Source: Glandiceps talaboti (lineage: Eukaryota > Hemichordata > Enteropneusta > Spengelidae). Taken from it: DNA of 64,000 nucleotides. The stretch lies in the NCBI RefSeq assembly GCF_964340395.1, contig NC_135558.1, positions 8,030,001 through 8,094,000 of the forward strand, in the 5' to 3' direction. The number at the start of each line of letters is the position of its first letter. The first letter of the stretch is position 1. The notes under the pieces were generated by a model, which was given only the letters and a program-made list of their open reading frames with translations, searched no databases and was not told where the DNA came from. Below, piece after piece: positions 48,440-62,549 of this stretch. A program made the position numbers and the translations under genes.

Positions 48440-49274
48440 AAAATGTGTTTCCAATAACCTGACCGATCCTAGTATAAGCCTCCGACTCTAAACATTCATT
48501 TTTTGTAAAGAAATTCTTGTCTTCTTGACCTTCATGCACGTCTGTTTTCTCTCCCCATGATGTATGTTCATATTTCATCAATTAAAGTGTACCACAGACG
48601 GAATATTCTGACCGACATTTTGTTTGCTTTTGGGTTGAAGCAATATTTTTTCAAAAATGAAAACAATTAAAAAGATCAAATAAAATAAAATAAATTTCCC
48701 GACCTACCTACCCTATTTTCTGAGGCCATGTTATCGGAAACACGATTATTTTTTCCCGCCTAAAATACTAGATGTGACTAACTTGATCGTACACTTACTT
48801 GGCATTCTTGTCCCGTTCGTGTACAGATTTATGACAAATTTCCCTCAATATAGGAAATAAGAAAGAATGACTACAAAAAACTTCAACCATTATTACGGAT
48901 TTTATTCTTAAATATTTTGATTTATCTATTTGTTGATTACTTTACTCACTTTACTCAAATTCAAAACAAACTATTCCATACAAATTATTATATGGCTCAC
49001 AGAATAAGCACTGATTATTATTGTGTGTTTTTTTGCTGAATGACATGTACATCATGGATTGATTTATGTGTACTTTCATATAAAGTTAACTTAAAAATGA
49101 CCAAAGCCTTATAGTGTCAGGTGACATCAGGATTTTGATGATAATGCTGGCGTCTAAAGTTGATGAATTGACAGCTTTGCAAGTATAATGCACTTTGTTA
49201 ATGAGATTGTCCGTTTCCCTTTTGGGTATTCCTTCTTTGTTGACAGGGAGGTGTGTTTCTCAGAAAAATGACTG

Positions 49275-49435
49275 CCGTTCAAAGGGGCAATAGGTCGGGG
49301 GCAACAGGCCGGGGGCAAAAGGCCGTGGGGCAACGGGCTGGGGTGCAAAATAATGGGGGGGGGGCAACGGGTCTGCTTCAGCTTTAACTTAGGCTTGGAG
49401 ATACTGCTAGTTGCAGTGCCCCCCCCCCCCCCCCC
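49275..49435. repeat. G-rich degenerate repeat with a poly-C run
   Basis: Phrases like ggggcaacaggccgggggc repeat several times; related in reverse complement to 47335-47455. Confidence 0.65.
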
Positions 49436-51279
49436 AATCTTGATTGGTGTTGACCAAATACATGTACACGGCATTTTTAAACACTTGCCATGGATTTTTT
49501 CATTTCTAAATCCTGTCTTTACAGCAAATAACATTCACTTTACTTGTACAATACAATACAAAACAGTTTACTTGAATCAGAATGTCATCTAACAAAATCT
49601 TAGTAATATTATGGTAAAAAAATATCGTCTAGTTTGTAAAATTATGTTTTAGTGTAACAATGTCACATTTCATTTTCTGGCACGGCAAATGTCTTACCAA
49701 CTATGCCATATCTTACTTTGTGTGACTTACCAGTAGTATTTGTATCCTAAAATGACAAGCCTCCATATCTGGCATACACCCCTTTCCCTTTTAGTACTTT
49801 GTTTTGTTTGTATGATTCATGGAACGAACTTGAAAGAAAGAAATTTTCATCAACATACGTCACTGTTTGATCACTTCTTTCAAAGGGGAACATTTTTTCG
49901 AGGTTAAGAGCAATATTTTTTGAAGTTGCAATGTTCATTTTTTAAAATAAATAAAACTGAGTATGCACAGGGTTTTTTTTATATTGACCACGTTATAACA
50001 AGTTTCAATTAGTTGTTTACCGACTTATGTACACAATAGTAAAGCTAATGTATTTCCATCACTTTCTTGTCTAAATTTGAATATTCACATTAAATATCAC
50101 TACATCAAATGACTAGTAATGTCTCTTGCCTAATTGTTGTAACTTTTGTGTTGTCCTACTATCTGTAAATTATAATGAATCGTTTACTTTATTTATCCTT
50201 GGTAGCTCTGCAAGGAGGCCGAGACAAAAAAAGACAACAGACTAAAACACAATGTTGTATATTAAAAAGACAAGGATAAGTACAATTCGACAAAAATATA
50301 TCACATACAAAAATCATTAGCTATTTTCCATGAAATTAACATGCTAATGTGGCTAATAAATAATCATGGATTGTAATAGTTCAAAATCTTGCCAGTTTTA
50401 ATCTTGCTCTCACAGCATCTGTATACCAAACTTCATTGCACAGTACATGTGTCCTGTATTGCAAATGGCGTATTGTTGAAATGTGATACATGATTAGAAA
50501 CATGATATCCAAAATACATGTCATCTAATCTAGAACGATAGTGAAAGTCTATTTAAATGAATGTTAGATTAAACAGAACGTGGGTGACAGTGAAGAGGAT
50601 GTTTTGTAAGAGCTTGAGATACTGTTATGGAAGTCTTTATTGTTGTGTCTGTCTGTCTGTCTGTGTGTGTGTCTGTCTGTCTGTCTGTCTATCTCTCTCT
50701 CTCACACACACACACACAGATGGCATAGATACCAGATAACAATTAAAGGAATGCTCAATTCAACATTTTATTGTGTCGTATTCATAAAAAAAATTATATA
50801 GAATAAGCTTACTGTATAAAGATCATTTAGTCAAGTGATGTCTACATTTAAAAAAAATTGAAAATGACAATGTAACACACGAATGTGATCACACTTTAAA
50901 TGCAATGACAAAGTGTTTCGCATGTACAAGACAAGGAGTGCTAGCAAACTACATCAGAATCTATAATAAAACAGGAAGTGGTTGGCCCTTGGGGACAGGT
51001 ATACATTTAAAGATACAACACAAAAACAATCTATCAATTAGGGTGACAAGGAAGTCCCAGTACATCCTCAGACATCTAAAAAATTGTCATTTTCCTCAGT
51101 CAGACTATTGGAAGACGTGAACACAATAACATACACACATCTCCCCCCCCCCCCACCCAAACTGTTGAAATTTGTACAGCTTTTGTAATGTCAAATTTAA
51201 TATAGAACTATGATTAAACAATTGTAGTGTATTTTTTAAGATCATGACTTTGATCGCCTCCTGGCATTGTTAGCATGGA

Positions 51280-51940
51280 GTACCCTTACAATATTAATAT
51301 ATGTGTACTAAATTATGTAATGTCATCAATATATGTATACTAAATTATGTAATGTCATCAATATATGTATACTAAAGTATGTAATGTCATCAGATATACT
51401 AAATTATGTAATATCATCAGTATATGTGTACTTATGGAATGTCATCAGTATCAGTATTTGTGTACTAAATTATGTAATGTCATCAATATATGTGTACTAA
51501 ATTATGTAATGTCATCAGTATATGTATACTTATGGAATGCCATCAGTATCAGTATTTGTGTACTAAATTATGTAATGTCATCTGTACATGTGTACTAAAT
51601 TATGCAATGTCATCAGTATTTGCGTACTAAATTATGTAATGTCATCAGTATATGTGTACTAAATTAAGTAATGTCATCTGTATTTGTGTACTAAGTAAAT
51701 TATGTAATGTCATCTGTATATGTGTTCTAAATTATGTAATATCAATCTGTATATGTGTTCTAAATTATGTAATGTCATCAGTATATGTGTACTTATGGAA
51801 TGTCATCAGTATATGTGTACTTATGGAATGCCATCAGAATCAGTATTTGTGTACTAAATTATGTAATGTCATCAATATATGTGTACTAGATTATGTAATG
51901 TCATCTGTATATGTGTAGTAAATTATGCAATCTCATAAAA
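51280..51940. repeat. About 32-bp minisatellite, about 20 units
   Basis: The unit is built on atgtgtactaaattatgtaa plus tgtcatca, with shorter truncated units (cttatggaatg). Long ORFs over it are repeat translations. Confidence 0.93.
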
Positions 51941-52214
51941 AATGACCAAATTAACCATTTATGTATTACACTTTTTTCACTTTGTGATGAACTACATTGT
52001 ATTTGTAAATCATATTTACAAATTAATACCCTGTCCAGACTATACCCTATTTACTGACCACTTGCTTCACAAATACAAAAATATTTTGCGCTTTTCAAAA
52101 TACTTCGAATTTTTAACTAGTTGAGGTTCAATTTCATCAGCAAATGCAAAAAATAAGCATTCACCAAAAGTCTGGGTGTAACATATATATACATCTATAA
52201 TCATAACCAATCAT

Positions 52215-52585
52215 CTGGGTTGTAGTGGAGAAGAGTTTAGATGTACTGCTGAATGCCTCAGGGTTGTAGTGGAGAAGAGTTTAGATCTACTGCTGAATGC
52301 CTCTGGGTTGTAGTGGAGAAGAGTTTAGATCTACTACTGAATGCCTCAGGGTTGTAGTGGAGAAGAGTTTAGATTTACTGCTGAATGCCTCTGGGTTGTG
52401 GTGGAGAAGAGTTTAGATCTACTGCTGAATGCCTCTGGGTTGTAGTGGAGAAAAGTGTTGATCTACTGTTGAATGCCTCTGGGTTGTAGTGGAGAAGAGT
52501 TTAGATTTACTGCTGAATGCCTCTGGGTTGTAGTGGAGAAAAGTTTAGATCTACTACTGAATGCCTCAGGGTTATAGTGGAGAAG
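52215..52585. repeat. 44-bp minisatellite, about 8 copies
   Basis: The unit starts gggttgtagtggagaagagt, continues tttagatctactgctgaatg and ends cctc. The copies are highly similar. Confidence 0.95.
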
Positions 52586-52890
52586 AGTCATCAATGCAAT
52601 TGCTGAACTTCATTTTTGCACTTCTAACAAAGTTTCAAAAAAATACTTGTATGCCTTTAAGGATAAAAGCTTCCGTATTTACTACTGAGATGTTGATAAG
52701 TTTATAAAAATGTGAAATACTGTGCTGGATTTATGGCAGTATTGTGATATGTTTACCAACATCTCAGTAAACAGGTTCATAACGTTTAGAACTTCATGTT
52801 TACTATCATGTTTTTACATTGCATCGATCGTAGTGGTGTGACCGCTACAATTTTTATCATGATTTACATCATCTATAAACATGTGATGTT

Positions 52891-52913
52891 TAGGGGGGGG
52901 GGGGGGGGGGGGG
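52891..52913. repeat. Poly-G run
   Basis: More than 20 consecutive G, downstream of the dehydrogenase stop codon. Confidence 0.95.
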
Positions 52914-53196
52914 GTTTGTCCTAAATGAATAATGTTCGTTTATTGAGCTTGTGCGACATTGTGCAATCTTCCCTATATTCAGCAGTAAATATGTTGCTAA
53001 TTATCAAGTATAACCACATTAACTTCTCAGATGATTAGCTTTGATTGTAATATGTATATGTTACATACAGTGTGCTGGTGAATACTCCCTATATACTCTG
53101 TAATTTGTGGTCTCCAGAGTTCAATGTCCTCTAAATTCATCATCACTCCTGCCACTTTGCCACCATCACACAACTGGTTACAGGAGCCGAGATGGT

Positions 53197-54757
53197 TCAC
53201 TTTGTTTCCATTGGTTTGACTTTCAAGTCAGCTGCTAATTTCTCCTGTAAGATTAAATAAAAAGACATACTTCTAAAATACATGTTCCTACATAGACTGC
53301 AACTTTCTACAGCCTACCCATATATCATTTTACCAGGGTTCGCCATCAAAATTAAGGTACATGGTATAGAAAGCTTTGCAAATTTTACCAGATATCCCTT
53401 CTCTGTTAACAGGGGTTCCCCCACACCTTACCAAAAACAATGTTTCAGTTTTATCCTGTTCAGAGTTCAGAATGTTTTAACAGAGACCCGAGTCATTCTT
53501 GATTTTTAGAATACAACCTGCAAAAATACACTGGTGCATTCGCTTGCTTGTGGTAAGCAGGAATCAGACAAGGTTCATGCAAAGACATACAATTTAATTA
53601 GGGTCAGTAACCTATCAAAGCATAAACACCACAGGAACCAGGATCCATACATAACTCTGTTTACTGATAGAACACTACACATAATATTGCATACGACTTA
53701 CTTTTCCATTTTTAACTTCCACAGCTATAAACAAACTAATAAAAGGCATTGCATAAACCTACATCAAAGGAACCTGCTCTCATTTTTGTATCAGTAGTAT
53801 CTTGTGTAAATGTTGTCTTTGCGTGGTGAAGTCTTTCTTTGGCTTACTTCATTCAAGCAAATGCACTGGTATTTTCCACAGGTTGTATGACCAATAGAAA
53901 AAATGTGTTATCAACAAGGTGACATACCATAGCATTTATAAGATTGATGTGATATCGTACACCACCCTCTTCATCTACTTTCTTCATATGTTGCCTCTCT
54001 GGATCACCAGGAACTAGAACTTCTGTTTCACCCTCAGCCTACATAGTATATACAAAATGTTATCTGAATAATTGTATCATTAATATTGCTATATGATGTA
54101 CATTTGTACTACATTTGTATCTTCAGAAATTGATCTATCATAAGTTATTTCTATGTCATAAGCAAAATTTGATTTTGACCAAATTTTGGACTATTAATTT
54201 TGTTATCTAATTATTAAAGATTGTTCTGTATCATATTTACAATGACTCTGAACTTATATTGATAAGACATATTTGTTAGTATTTATCACTTTAACAATTC
54301 TTTTCCTAAATATTGCCATCAAGAGCAATGTTCACTTTACTTGAAATTGGCTCAAATGAGTGATTGCACGGTATATAGTTTCATTGAGACTGATAGAAAT
54401 GATCCATTTACTAATTGGTAGATGAAACCTACTGGTGGTTGACTACGACAAATGTCTATCAGTGACTGCATTCTGTCAGGGAAACCTGGAGCAAATGCAT
54501 CAGGATCGATGGCCACAAAACACTGACCCTACAAAATATAAATACAAAATATCTATTATATTAACTTATAATTATACACAGCTTTCATTACATTACGTCA
54601 TATTCCAGTTACCAACATTGCAGTCGTTTTCAAAAGAAGTGTCAGAAGAGGGTGCCCACATAATGAAAAGTGAGGGTTAAAATCACATCGAGATTAATGT
54701 CAGTATATGATAAAGTCACTGAAATGTAGCTAAAGCAACCCCTTGAGTTCCAAGAAG

Positions 54758-54835
<78 letters not shown>

Positions 54836-56588
54836 ATTTCTTGTAACATCCATCTATCACTACAGAAATGTTCGTATGAAATATAATGTTGTTGCTGTTG
54901 ACCAATAAAAGTACCAATGACAAGATAATTTTTCCATTTGTTGAATTTTGTGGATTTCAGGTCCACAACTACCTGATTGAAATCACTTGACAGAAAAATC
55001 ATGTATATTTTAGTATAATCTAAGGATTGATGAAAAGTTTCCTTAACAAATTTTAACAGTATCACAATACTCATCACAGATTCACTGCATTTGTACATTA
55101 TTCTCATCTGTGATACAAATGTCTTACCAAGTTTGCAACTCTCGTGGTGTCCTTCCATCTCCTGATATTGGGACCAAACTCACCATTTGCCATTATACCA
55201 CAAAACACCTCAACCATCATACCAAGACCATACCCCTTTTTAAGATACAAAATGGTACACTGGGATCAAACAATCCTAATCTGAGAGTAAGCATACAGAA
55301 ATGTTGACATTGTTGTCATTTGCTTATACATAAAAACTATATGTGTTCACAAAATTTCTGAAACCATCAGTAGTGTAGTCATAGTAACCGGCTACAAAGT
55401 ATCAAAATTGACATTTTTGTTGTCACAGCAGTTGGTCTAGTAACAACTTATACCCATTTTGCAGCTGGTACATTATTCAATCAAATCATTAAGTTCATCT
55501 TTCTGAATTGTGGCTTGACACAAATTGATAAAGTTCCACATGACAATAGAGTTAACTTGGCTGTTAATGCTTACTTTGTAACCAGATGATTCTTCAGAAC
55601 CACCAACTGGTAGTAGTCCACCACCATCAAGTACAGCTTTAGGATCATTGGTTTCCTGTGGTGCAGAAAGACAGCATGATGCATTGAGTAGCCACACGGA
55701 ACACTATTTGATTTTGGCCTCAAGAACTATTGGCCAGAATTGTTTAGTACTTAACTGTACACTTTGAAAATCAACCCTTGCCATGTTTAGTTACAAATAT
55801 CAATAACACCACTGGCTAATTCAAATAGTTCTACTTCTGTTTTAAACTGATTCAATTGTAAAGACACACATGAATTAGTTTTATACTGATTTCATAGCTG
55901 CTTCTTTCTTTGTCATGTCTTATATAGAGAGTTTTAATCCTCATTTGCTCATATCTACCATGGCACAATGAATTGGAAAAAAAGACTGAATGTAGATCTA
56001 TGTAGTATGGTGAATTGAAGGGAAATGAAAAGAAGACATTTCTATTTACTCAGAATAACTTTAGATGTATTGGGTGCTACTCAGGTTCCAAAAAATCTAC
56101 TAAAGGGGACAGAGATTAAGGATTGACTATATGTTGCAGACACATGGATAAGAACTGAATTGCCATTGGGGCCATTACACACTGACAACCACCACCTACT
56201 AACTACAAATACCATGCTTGGCAGGTAACAATAAGCAATATGGTATCAATCTTTAATGGAACAATATTTTCATAAATTTTAGGTGGAAAAGTGTACTCAT
56301 GTTTAGGGTACATAATTACTATGCCATGGTTGTGACAAAATCAAAAGCAGAATGCTATTTTTATCCACCCTATAGCTAAACAAATTGAATTCTTGAAGAA
56401 CACAGAAAGAAGTGATGCAATCTCTCTATTACCTTTCCTTTGGAGTCCACTCCCCAGCCATTTGGAATAGGTATTTCTTTACGATCATTAAGTTCAATCT
56501 AGACAGTACATTAATCAAACAAAATATTGATTCAATTTTGATGTGCTCCAAAGCATCTTGTGAAATACAATTTTGACGTTGATTCAGT

Positions 56589-56642
<54 letters not shown>

Positions 56643-57443
56643 TTGTGAATGTGAATGACTTTAAGTCAAAAACCGCTGGACTGATTGCCTTGATATTAAG
56701 TGGGGATATTACTTTGGGTGTCTATAGTCAGGAATTTGTTCAAATAAAATGATTGCCCAACTGGTGTGTGATTTGGCTCAAACAAATGTCATCTTTGGCA
56801 AAAACTACTTGACAGCTTGGTATGAAATTTGGTGGGAATGTCAGCAGTTGGGATATGTAACACCTATAGCGCTATTTTCAACATTTGAATGGATGACGAT
56901 GAATACTATCGTTTTCATATCAATATGGTATGATCATTGTGTTATAATTACACATAGTTGTGATCTTTACTTCTCATCTCAAACATACAAACCCTTACAT
57001 ACCTTTCCAAGTGCTACAGATGAGGTAGCCATATCTAATACAAAACTGTCACCATTCTTACCAGGTGCAGCACAGGAGATAGGATTTGTTCCAAGAATAC
57101 CCTGTATTCAGTCAAAACAAAAATGTTGACAATTAATTAACATTTATATAGTTTAATGATTCCAAAACCATACAGAGACTAATGGTCTTGGAAATAAGCA
57201 GATTAATGTCAACAACAGGCTAGAGCACAATCATAATTTTATAAATTATTGAAAATAAATCTAGACAAATTTTAGAAAAAAAAGAAAAATTCACGAACAT
57301 TACATACATAGATATGTCTTCATATACAACACACACAACCCCCCCCACACACACACACACAGATGGACAGACACATATATACATGCATGCATACATACAT
57401 ACATACATACATGCATGCATGCATACATGCATGCATACATACA

Positions 57444-57475
<32 letters not shown>

Positions 57476-60400
57476 CATATACACATGCATATATACACAC
57501 ATACATGCATACAAAAATGTACATACATACATACATACATACATACATACATACATTTGTACATACATACATACATACATACATACATACATACATACAT
57601 ACATACATACATACACACACACACATACATACATACATACATACATACATACATACATACATACATACATAACTTTTTTGAAATTATTAGTAGTTTAGTA
57701 TTATTTTATTGTTGTGTAGTTACATATAAATTTACACTTATCATTGACTCTACACTCTCATGGACTTCACATTGTCAACATTTGCATGCAAAAGTATCTT
57801 CTAATCTTGCAGCTCTTCGTCACATTGCTAAATACTTAGATGTATCTACTAAAAAACTTTTCTACTTTAGTTATATTCAGCCCTTTTTTGATACTTGTTG
57901 CAACATATGGTCTCATGCGAGTAAAGGTGATATTGACAAATTATATAAACTTCAGAAGCGTGCAATCCGGCTAATTTTAAATATTTCTACCATTGAAATG
58001 CAATCCAAAGGGATTTCCAGTATTGACCTTTTTAAACGACTTCATATTTTACCACTTGAAAAGAGATTTCTATTTAATAAGTACATTCTGATTTTTAAAT
58101 GTCTACATAACCTGGCTCCTATGTACCTCTCTGACCTCCTTCATAAAAGGAGTTCAAGTAACCAAATGGGTACCCGTTCCTGCACCAACAATCTTTTGTA
58201 TTTACCATTTCCAAATTGTCGTATTTTTACTCAGTCATTTAGTTTTGAAAGCTCCAAACTTTGGAACATTTTACCTACTCACCTTATCAGTATTACGAAT
58301 TTAACTTGTTTCAAAAAATCTTTAAATTCATACCTATTTGAATCTCTTTAATCCTTTTACATTGTCTGTGGTCTTACAATTTTATCTCTTTTACGTTTCA
58401 TACTTTTTAATGTTTTTCAATTTTTATGTGTGTTACCTTGTTTTGTTTTTGTTGTTTGTATTGTGTACATTTGCTTTAGGGCCCCTGGGAAGATTAGGCT
58501 GGACCTAACAGGGTCACCCTTTTTCTTTTTTGAAATAAAAGTCGTTATTATTATTATTACACTGTATCTGTATATCATTGACCATAAATTATGTTCTTGT
58601 ATGACGTAATTTCAAGTCAAATAAAATATTCCCTACTCTACTGTACATACATACATACATACATACACACATACATACATACATACATACATACATACAT
58701 ACATACATACATACATACATACATACACACATACATACATACACACATACATACATACATACATACATACATACATACATACATACACACATACATACAT
58801 ACATACATACATACATACATACATACATACATACATACATACATGCATACATACATGCATACATGCATACATACATACATACATACATACATACATACAT
58901 ACATACATACATGAAATCCACACATGACAAATCTTTTGTTTTTCTACTAACCTGTCTGCCTCTAGTAGGTACAACCAATGGCGAGGTGTTGGTAAATGAC
59001 ATACCAAGGAGACCCTGCTCTACTGCCATCAATGTGTACCATCCAGCAATACCGTAATGATTACTACCTACGTGTTATGAATGAACAGTCTAAGTGAAAA
59101 TTAAACCTACTTAATTTACACATTACATGTTGTCTTTTACAAAGTTTATTTATGTATGGCTGAAAAATGGTTGGAAACAGACACATTTATGCATTCATAG
59201 AGAGTCCATTTCTAAGAAGATTCCATAAATTATGATATAATGTTTATCGACAGTTTTTGCATCTTAGTCTTATTTAGTACTCTCTTATGTAAGCTTAGAA
59301 GTAATAATAATTCTTTGATAACTGTAATACTAAATAATATGTTTTCTATCTATTTTATTGCATAAAGATTATTGTACTGGTTATTAGATAGCAATTGGTT
59401 ACATATGTCAGTAAATGATTTTTTACTCGACCAATTCCAGTAATATTTTTCCCCATTTGCATATCATTAATCAACTTGCCTTAAACATTTTCTCTTCTGG
59501 ATGCCTCTAGAAACTCACTAAAACTGTAAAAAACACTTTGCAAGGACATTTGTTGACATATTTACATATAGTCATTAATATAATTCTAATCAGTACATTT
59601 TTTTAAAACTAAACATGTAATTAAAATTTGCCATGCCTATTACCATGGGTATTACTGCTTAAATGTCTACACATGGAATAAAAATTGTGTGTGATTAAAA
59701 GTGCACAGGTATAAACAATTACCGTGAGCTACAACCCAACCGATTCCAGCTTCCTTTGCTTTTTTCATAGCTAGTTCCATACAGAATTTTCCTATAACAG
59801 GTCCAAGTATGTTTTTTCCATCAACAAGACCAGTGGCAACAGTCTCTTTGACGATGGTTGGTTCTGCATCATACACTGTAGTCCCTTTTTGAATATCATT
59901 TACATACATTTCTGGAATTAACAATACAAATAGTAAGTTGAAATGATGCCTTGATTTGATATACTTGACATTGTGGCAGAAAGGAATATACTGCAAGCAT
60001 GAGTACATACCCTGAATACCAACACTGCCACTCACACATCATGGGGTATGGTTTGGTTACTTTATCACATATTTATAAAAAACAACTATATCAACCAGTC
60101 TGTTGCATGTACTATAGCTCGTATCCATCATTGTGTTTTGAGAACTAACTTGAACTTGCAGAGACAAATAGTGGGCGTGGCATTTTCAAGTCAATGCTCT
60201 TCACTATATTGTTGACTACAGCAAAATACAAAACTGTATATATTTCCATTACTATTACTTCTAAGCTTACCTAGTCTATTCATTCCATGGCTATAGTGCC
60301 CTCTGTAGTCAGCCGTCATCAACACACTGGCTAGTGGGGAAGCATGTTCACTCTTTGCACCAGTAGCTTCTATACATCTTTGAACAAAACTTTTGACTTC

Positions 60401-62549
60401 AGAAAGGGCCACATGTCTATAACTATACAAAAATAATACCAATGGATATGTATCACAACTGACTGCACTGGTATTAATACAAATACTTTTAAGAATTCAC
60501 ATACATATTTAGTCAAGTATTGCAACAACCCTATGATTTTTTACTTCCAAGTCATTATTCCCAAACCCTAATTTGTATCACCTTGTATTCACGAATGTAA
60601 TCGACCCATTGGAAATTCTCCACATAAAATGATGATGTCCAATCTGCAAAGCTTTTTTACTTTAGTTTAAATCTTTGACAAAATAATCATCACTTTAGCT
60701 CCAATTTACATGTCGATTCTGGAGTCATCTTGTCTTGAACCAATCTGATGAACATCTGGTGTAGGATCTAGGAATATAACTAGATTTACTTCAAGTTAAT
60801 TTATATTTGTTTCCCTTGTATGTTGTCTTGTTATTGTGATGCTCTGAATTGAGTGCTTATTCTTAAGAATAAAAAAAGGGTCAATAAAAGTAAATCTCAT
60901 TGTATTCCTACATCAGATTGGTCTTCATAATTCACTTTCTAGGAAAATGCATGCAGTAATTGTTGAAATTTAAGTTGTCAACTTTATACTAATAAAATCA
61001 ATTGAAACAAATACTTGTCTTTATACGAAACAAAAACAGGGCTTTGTTTTTATCATAGCTGCTTTGCTACATATCCTTAGCAGATTTCATTTCCTCCAAT
61101 TCTGCATCATGCGACCTCCCTCCCTAAACTAGAGTAATTCATGTACTAAATGGCAAATCTGGCTTAGATGATACCTACGCATTTACTACTTTTAAGCTAT
61201 TAGCATTATATTCTCATTCATATTTGGGTTCAAAAAGTCCTCCAATGTGTATGTGAATATCACGGTGACACACTTTCATCATCTTATTTAAAGTTTTCCC
61301 AGAGATAAACAAATGAGAATTATACATCCTTCACTTGATTGGCATCTGGCGGTCATGTCATGTAGTATGGACTAGTGATCCATAGTGACCTAAATTTGCA
61401 TATGAGTGAAAAGCATTAGTTGTGTTCTAGCATGGAAGTCTTTCATGATTTGCTTTGACTATAGACAGAATATGTGCCTGAGAATATGATGTCATAACAC
61501 ACTTCAGTGCCAGGTTATATTCAGGTGCTATAGTAGACTTTTACATTACCCCTTGTGCTGTTATGAACTTTGCTGCATAACACTGCCCTTGGGGAACGTA
61601 ATAAGACATTTAGTGCTGTCATTGTCAGACAATATGTCTATAATATTGTCAATGGCTTTGTGAACGCGACTCCAAATGTAAACTTCATTAGACATTAGAA
61701 CAATGATGTCGAGTCACATCACACAGCCACTGACATTATGCCATGGATCACCATACTGGTCCAACCAGACTGGCTAACTTAGCCTATTTAGGTCTTTCTA
61801 GTGAATGTTATTCCAGTATACTAGTGCATGTAAAGACTGTGTTAAGGATTCGTACAAAAGATGACTTGAAAAGCGGCTTGTGAAATGAATAGGTAGACAT
61901 GATAAATGACTTTCAGTGTCACAAAGGACCGTTGACCTCCAGGCTAGGTTGGTACATTGACCACACGGTTCGATATGAATTCGACAGTTGAGATAACAAG
62001 CTACAGACAACGCGGTAGTGGAAATAGAATGAACCCAAAAGGCAACAAACATTTGATGTGGAGAATATCGCTTGCTGTGGTTGACAACATGAGTCCGACG
62101 GGACGTCTCCGTCTGGGTCTGATTATTTTTGACCTGTTAGTTTCAGCAATATTGGCTGTTGCTGACCCATTCAATATAGTTTAATGACGTCATTATAGGT
62201 ATTTACGATACGATACCGTTCCGGTCACTGTTTCCGAAACAGTGACGAATATCGTAAATACCTATAATAACGTTATTATTTTGTATTATGATCATCCTAG
62301 ACTAGAACATCACAATCCTGGAATGGAATATCAGTTCACAAGTGACTGTGTCATTTACCCATCAGCCTACACATGGCACTGATCCACTGCTAGCTGCAGA
62401 TTTAATAGTCTGGATCATGATCAGACTGTGCATGTCAGGGGGTGCATGTGTGGTTTAACATCGTGAATGTGGTGTTAAGTTATAGTGCAACACGATGCCC
62501 TAAAAATAGACGATATTACATTGACTTACCTGTCTGCTTCCGATGCCAT
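53197..62549 (-). CDS. Malate/L-lactate dehydrogenase family (LDH2, YjmC-like) NAD(P)-dependent oxidoreductase
   Basis: A complete 11-exon gene on the minus strand: 62549-62530, 60422-60271, 59911-59723, 59067-58952, 57101-57003, 56498-56433, 55655-55575, 55235-55128, 54528-54433, 54038-53928, 53244-53197 (TGA). All introns are GT-AG and the total is 361 residues, the usual length for the family. LDH2 enzymes reduce 2-oxoacids or oxidise 2-hydroxyacids with NAD(P)H and are unrelated in fold to classical LDH/MDH. Family motifs in order: TADYRGHYSHGMNRL (catalytic His in SHG), GLVDGKNILGPVIGKF, VVAHGSNHYGIAGWY (cofactor loop), SFTNTSPLVVPTRG, LGTNPISCAAPGKN, DMATSSVALGK, IPIPNGWGVDS, GGGLLPVGGSEES, GYGLGMMVEVFCGI, GQCFVAIDPDAFAPGF, VPGDPERQHMKK. 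No signal peptide, so it is probably cytosolic. The substrate (malate, lactate, sulfolactate or other) cannot be read from the sequence. A possible AATAAA (minus strand) lies at 52944-52939. Confidence 0.96.
54757..54834. repeat. (CAT)n trinucleotide array
   Basis: CAT units with one phase break, in the intron between dehydrogenase exons 8 and 9. Confidence 0.96.
56590..56640. repeat. (GT)n microsatellite
   Basis: GT array in dehydrogenase intron 5. Confidence 0.97.
57300..57672. repeat. (CATA)n array with CATG variants
   Basis: Tetranucleotide array in dehydrogenase intron 4, ending where the retrotransposon fragment begins. Confidence 0.97.
57676..58562 (+). mobile_element. 5'-truncated non-LTR retrotransposon with an open reverse-transcriptase tail
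   Basis: An uninterrupted frame of about 210 codons runs to the stop at 58351 with the C-terminal LINE ORF2 motifs: LIIDSTLSWTSHCQHLH, YIQPFFDTCCNIW, LYKLQKRAIRLIL, SIDLFKRLHILPLEKR, SSKLWNILPTHL. A 3' UTR follows with AATAAA (about 58537) and a (TTA)n tail. The frame is intact and the tail clean, so the insertion is fairly young. It is inserted antisense in dehydrogenase intron 4, next to a (CATA)n array. Confidence 0.9.
58645..58912. repeat. (CATA)n array
   Basis: Second CATA array in dehydrogenase intron 4, ending about 40 bp from the exon that ends at 58952. The same intron thus has CATA arrays on both sides of the retrotransposon fragment. Confidence 0.97.
62183..62277. repeat. Long near-perfect palindrome (hairpin of about 95 nt)
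   Basis: Outer arms of 28 nt (62183-62210 and 62250-62277) pair with two mismatches; inner arms gtcactgtttc (62224-62234) and gaaacagtgac (62236-62246) pair perfectly around one base. A 13-nt bulge lies on the left side. It is in dehydrogenase intron 1, about 250 bp from exon 1. Confidence 0.88.

Larger units (their letters stand above)
48378..53196. other. Intergenic, no gene recognised
   Basis: Between the convergent 3' ends of copy C and the dehydrogenase gene. It contains a G-rich repeat (49275-49435), a retroelement-like 3' end near 50185-50290, two minisatellites and a poly-G run; no exon is recognisable. Confidence 0.6.

Noticed and set aside
51365-51918. Repetitive ORF with CVLNYVMSS units
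   Set aside because: AT-rich 32-bp minisatellite translation.
57220-57700. ORFs over the CATA array, including the N-terminal half of the frame that runs into the retrotransposon
   Set aside because: Repeat translation; the true coding fragment is only the reverse-transcriptase tail from about 57720 onward.
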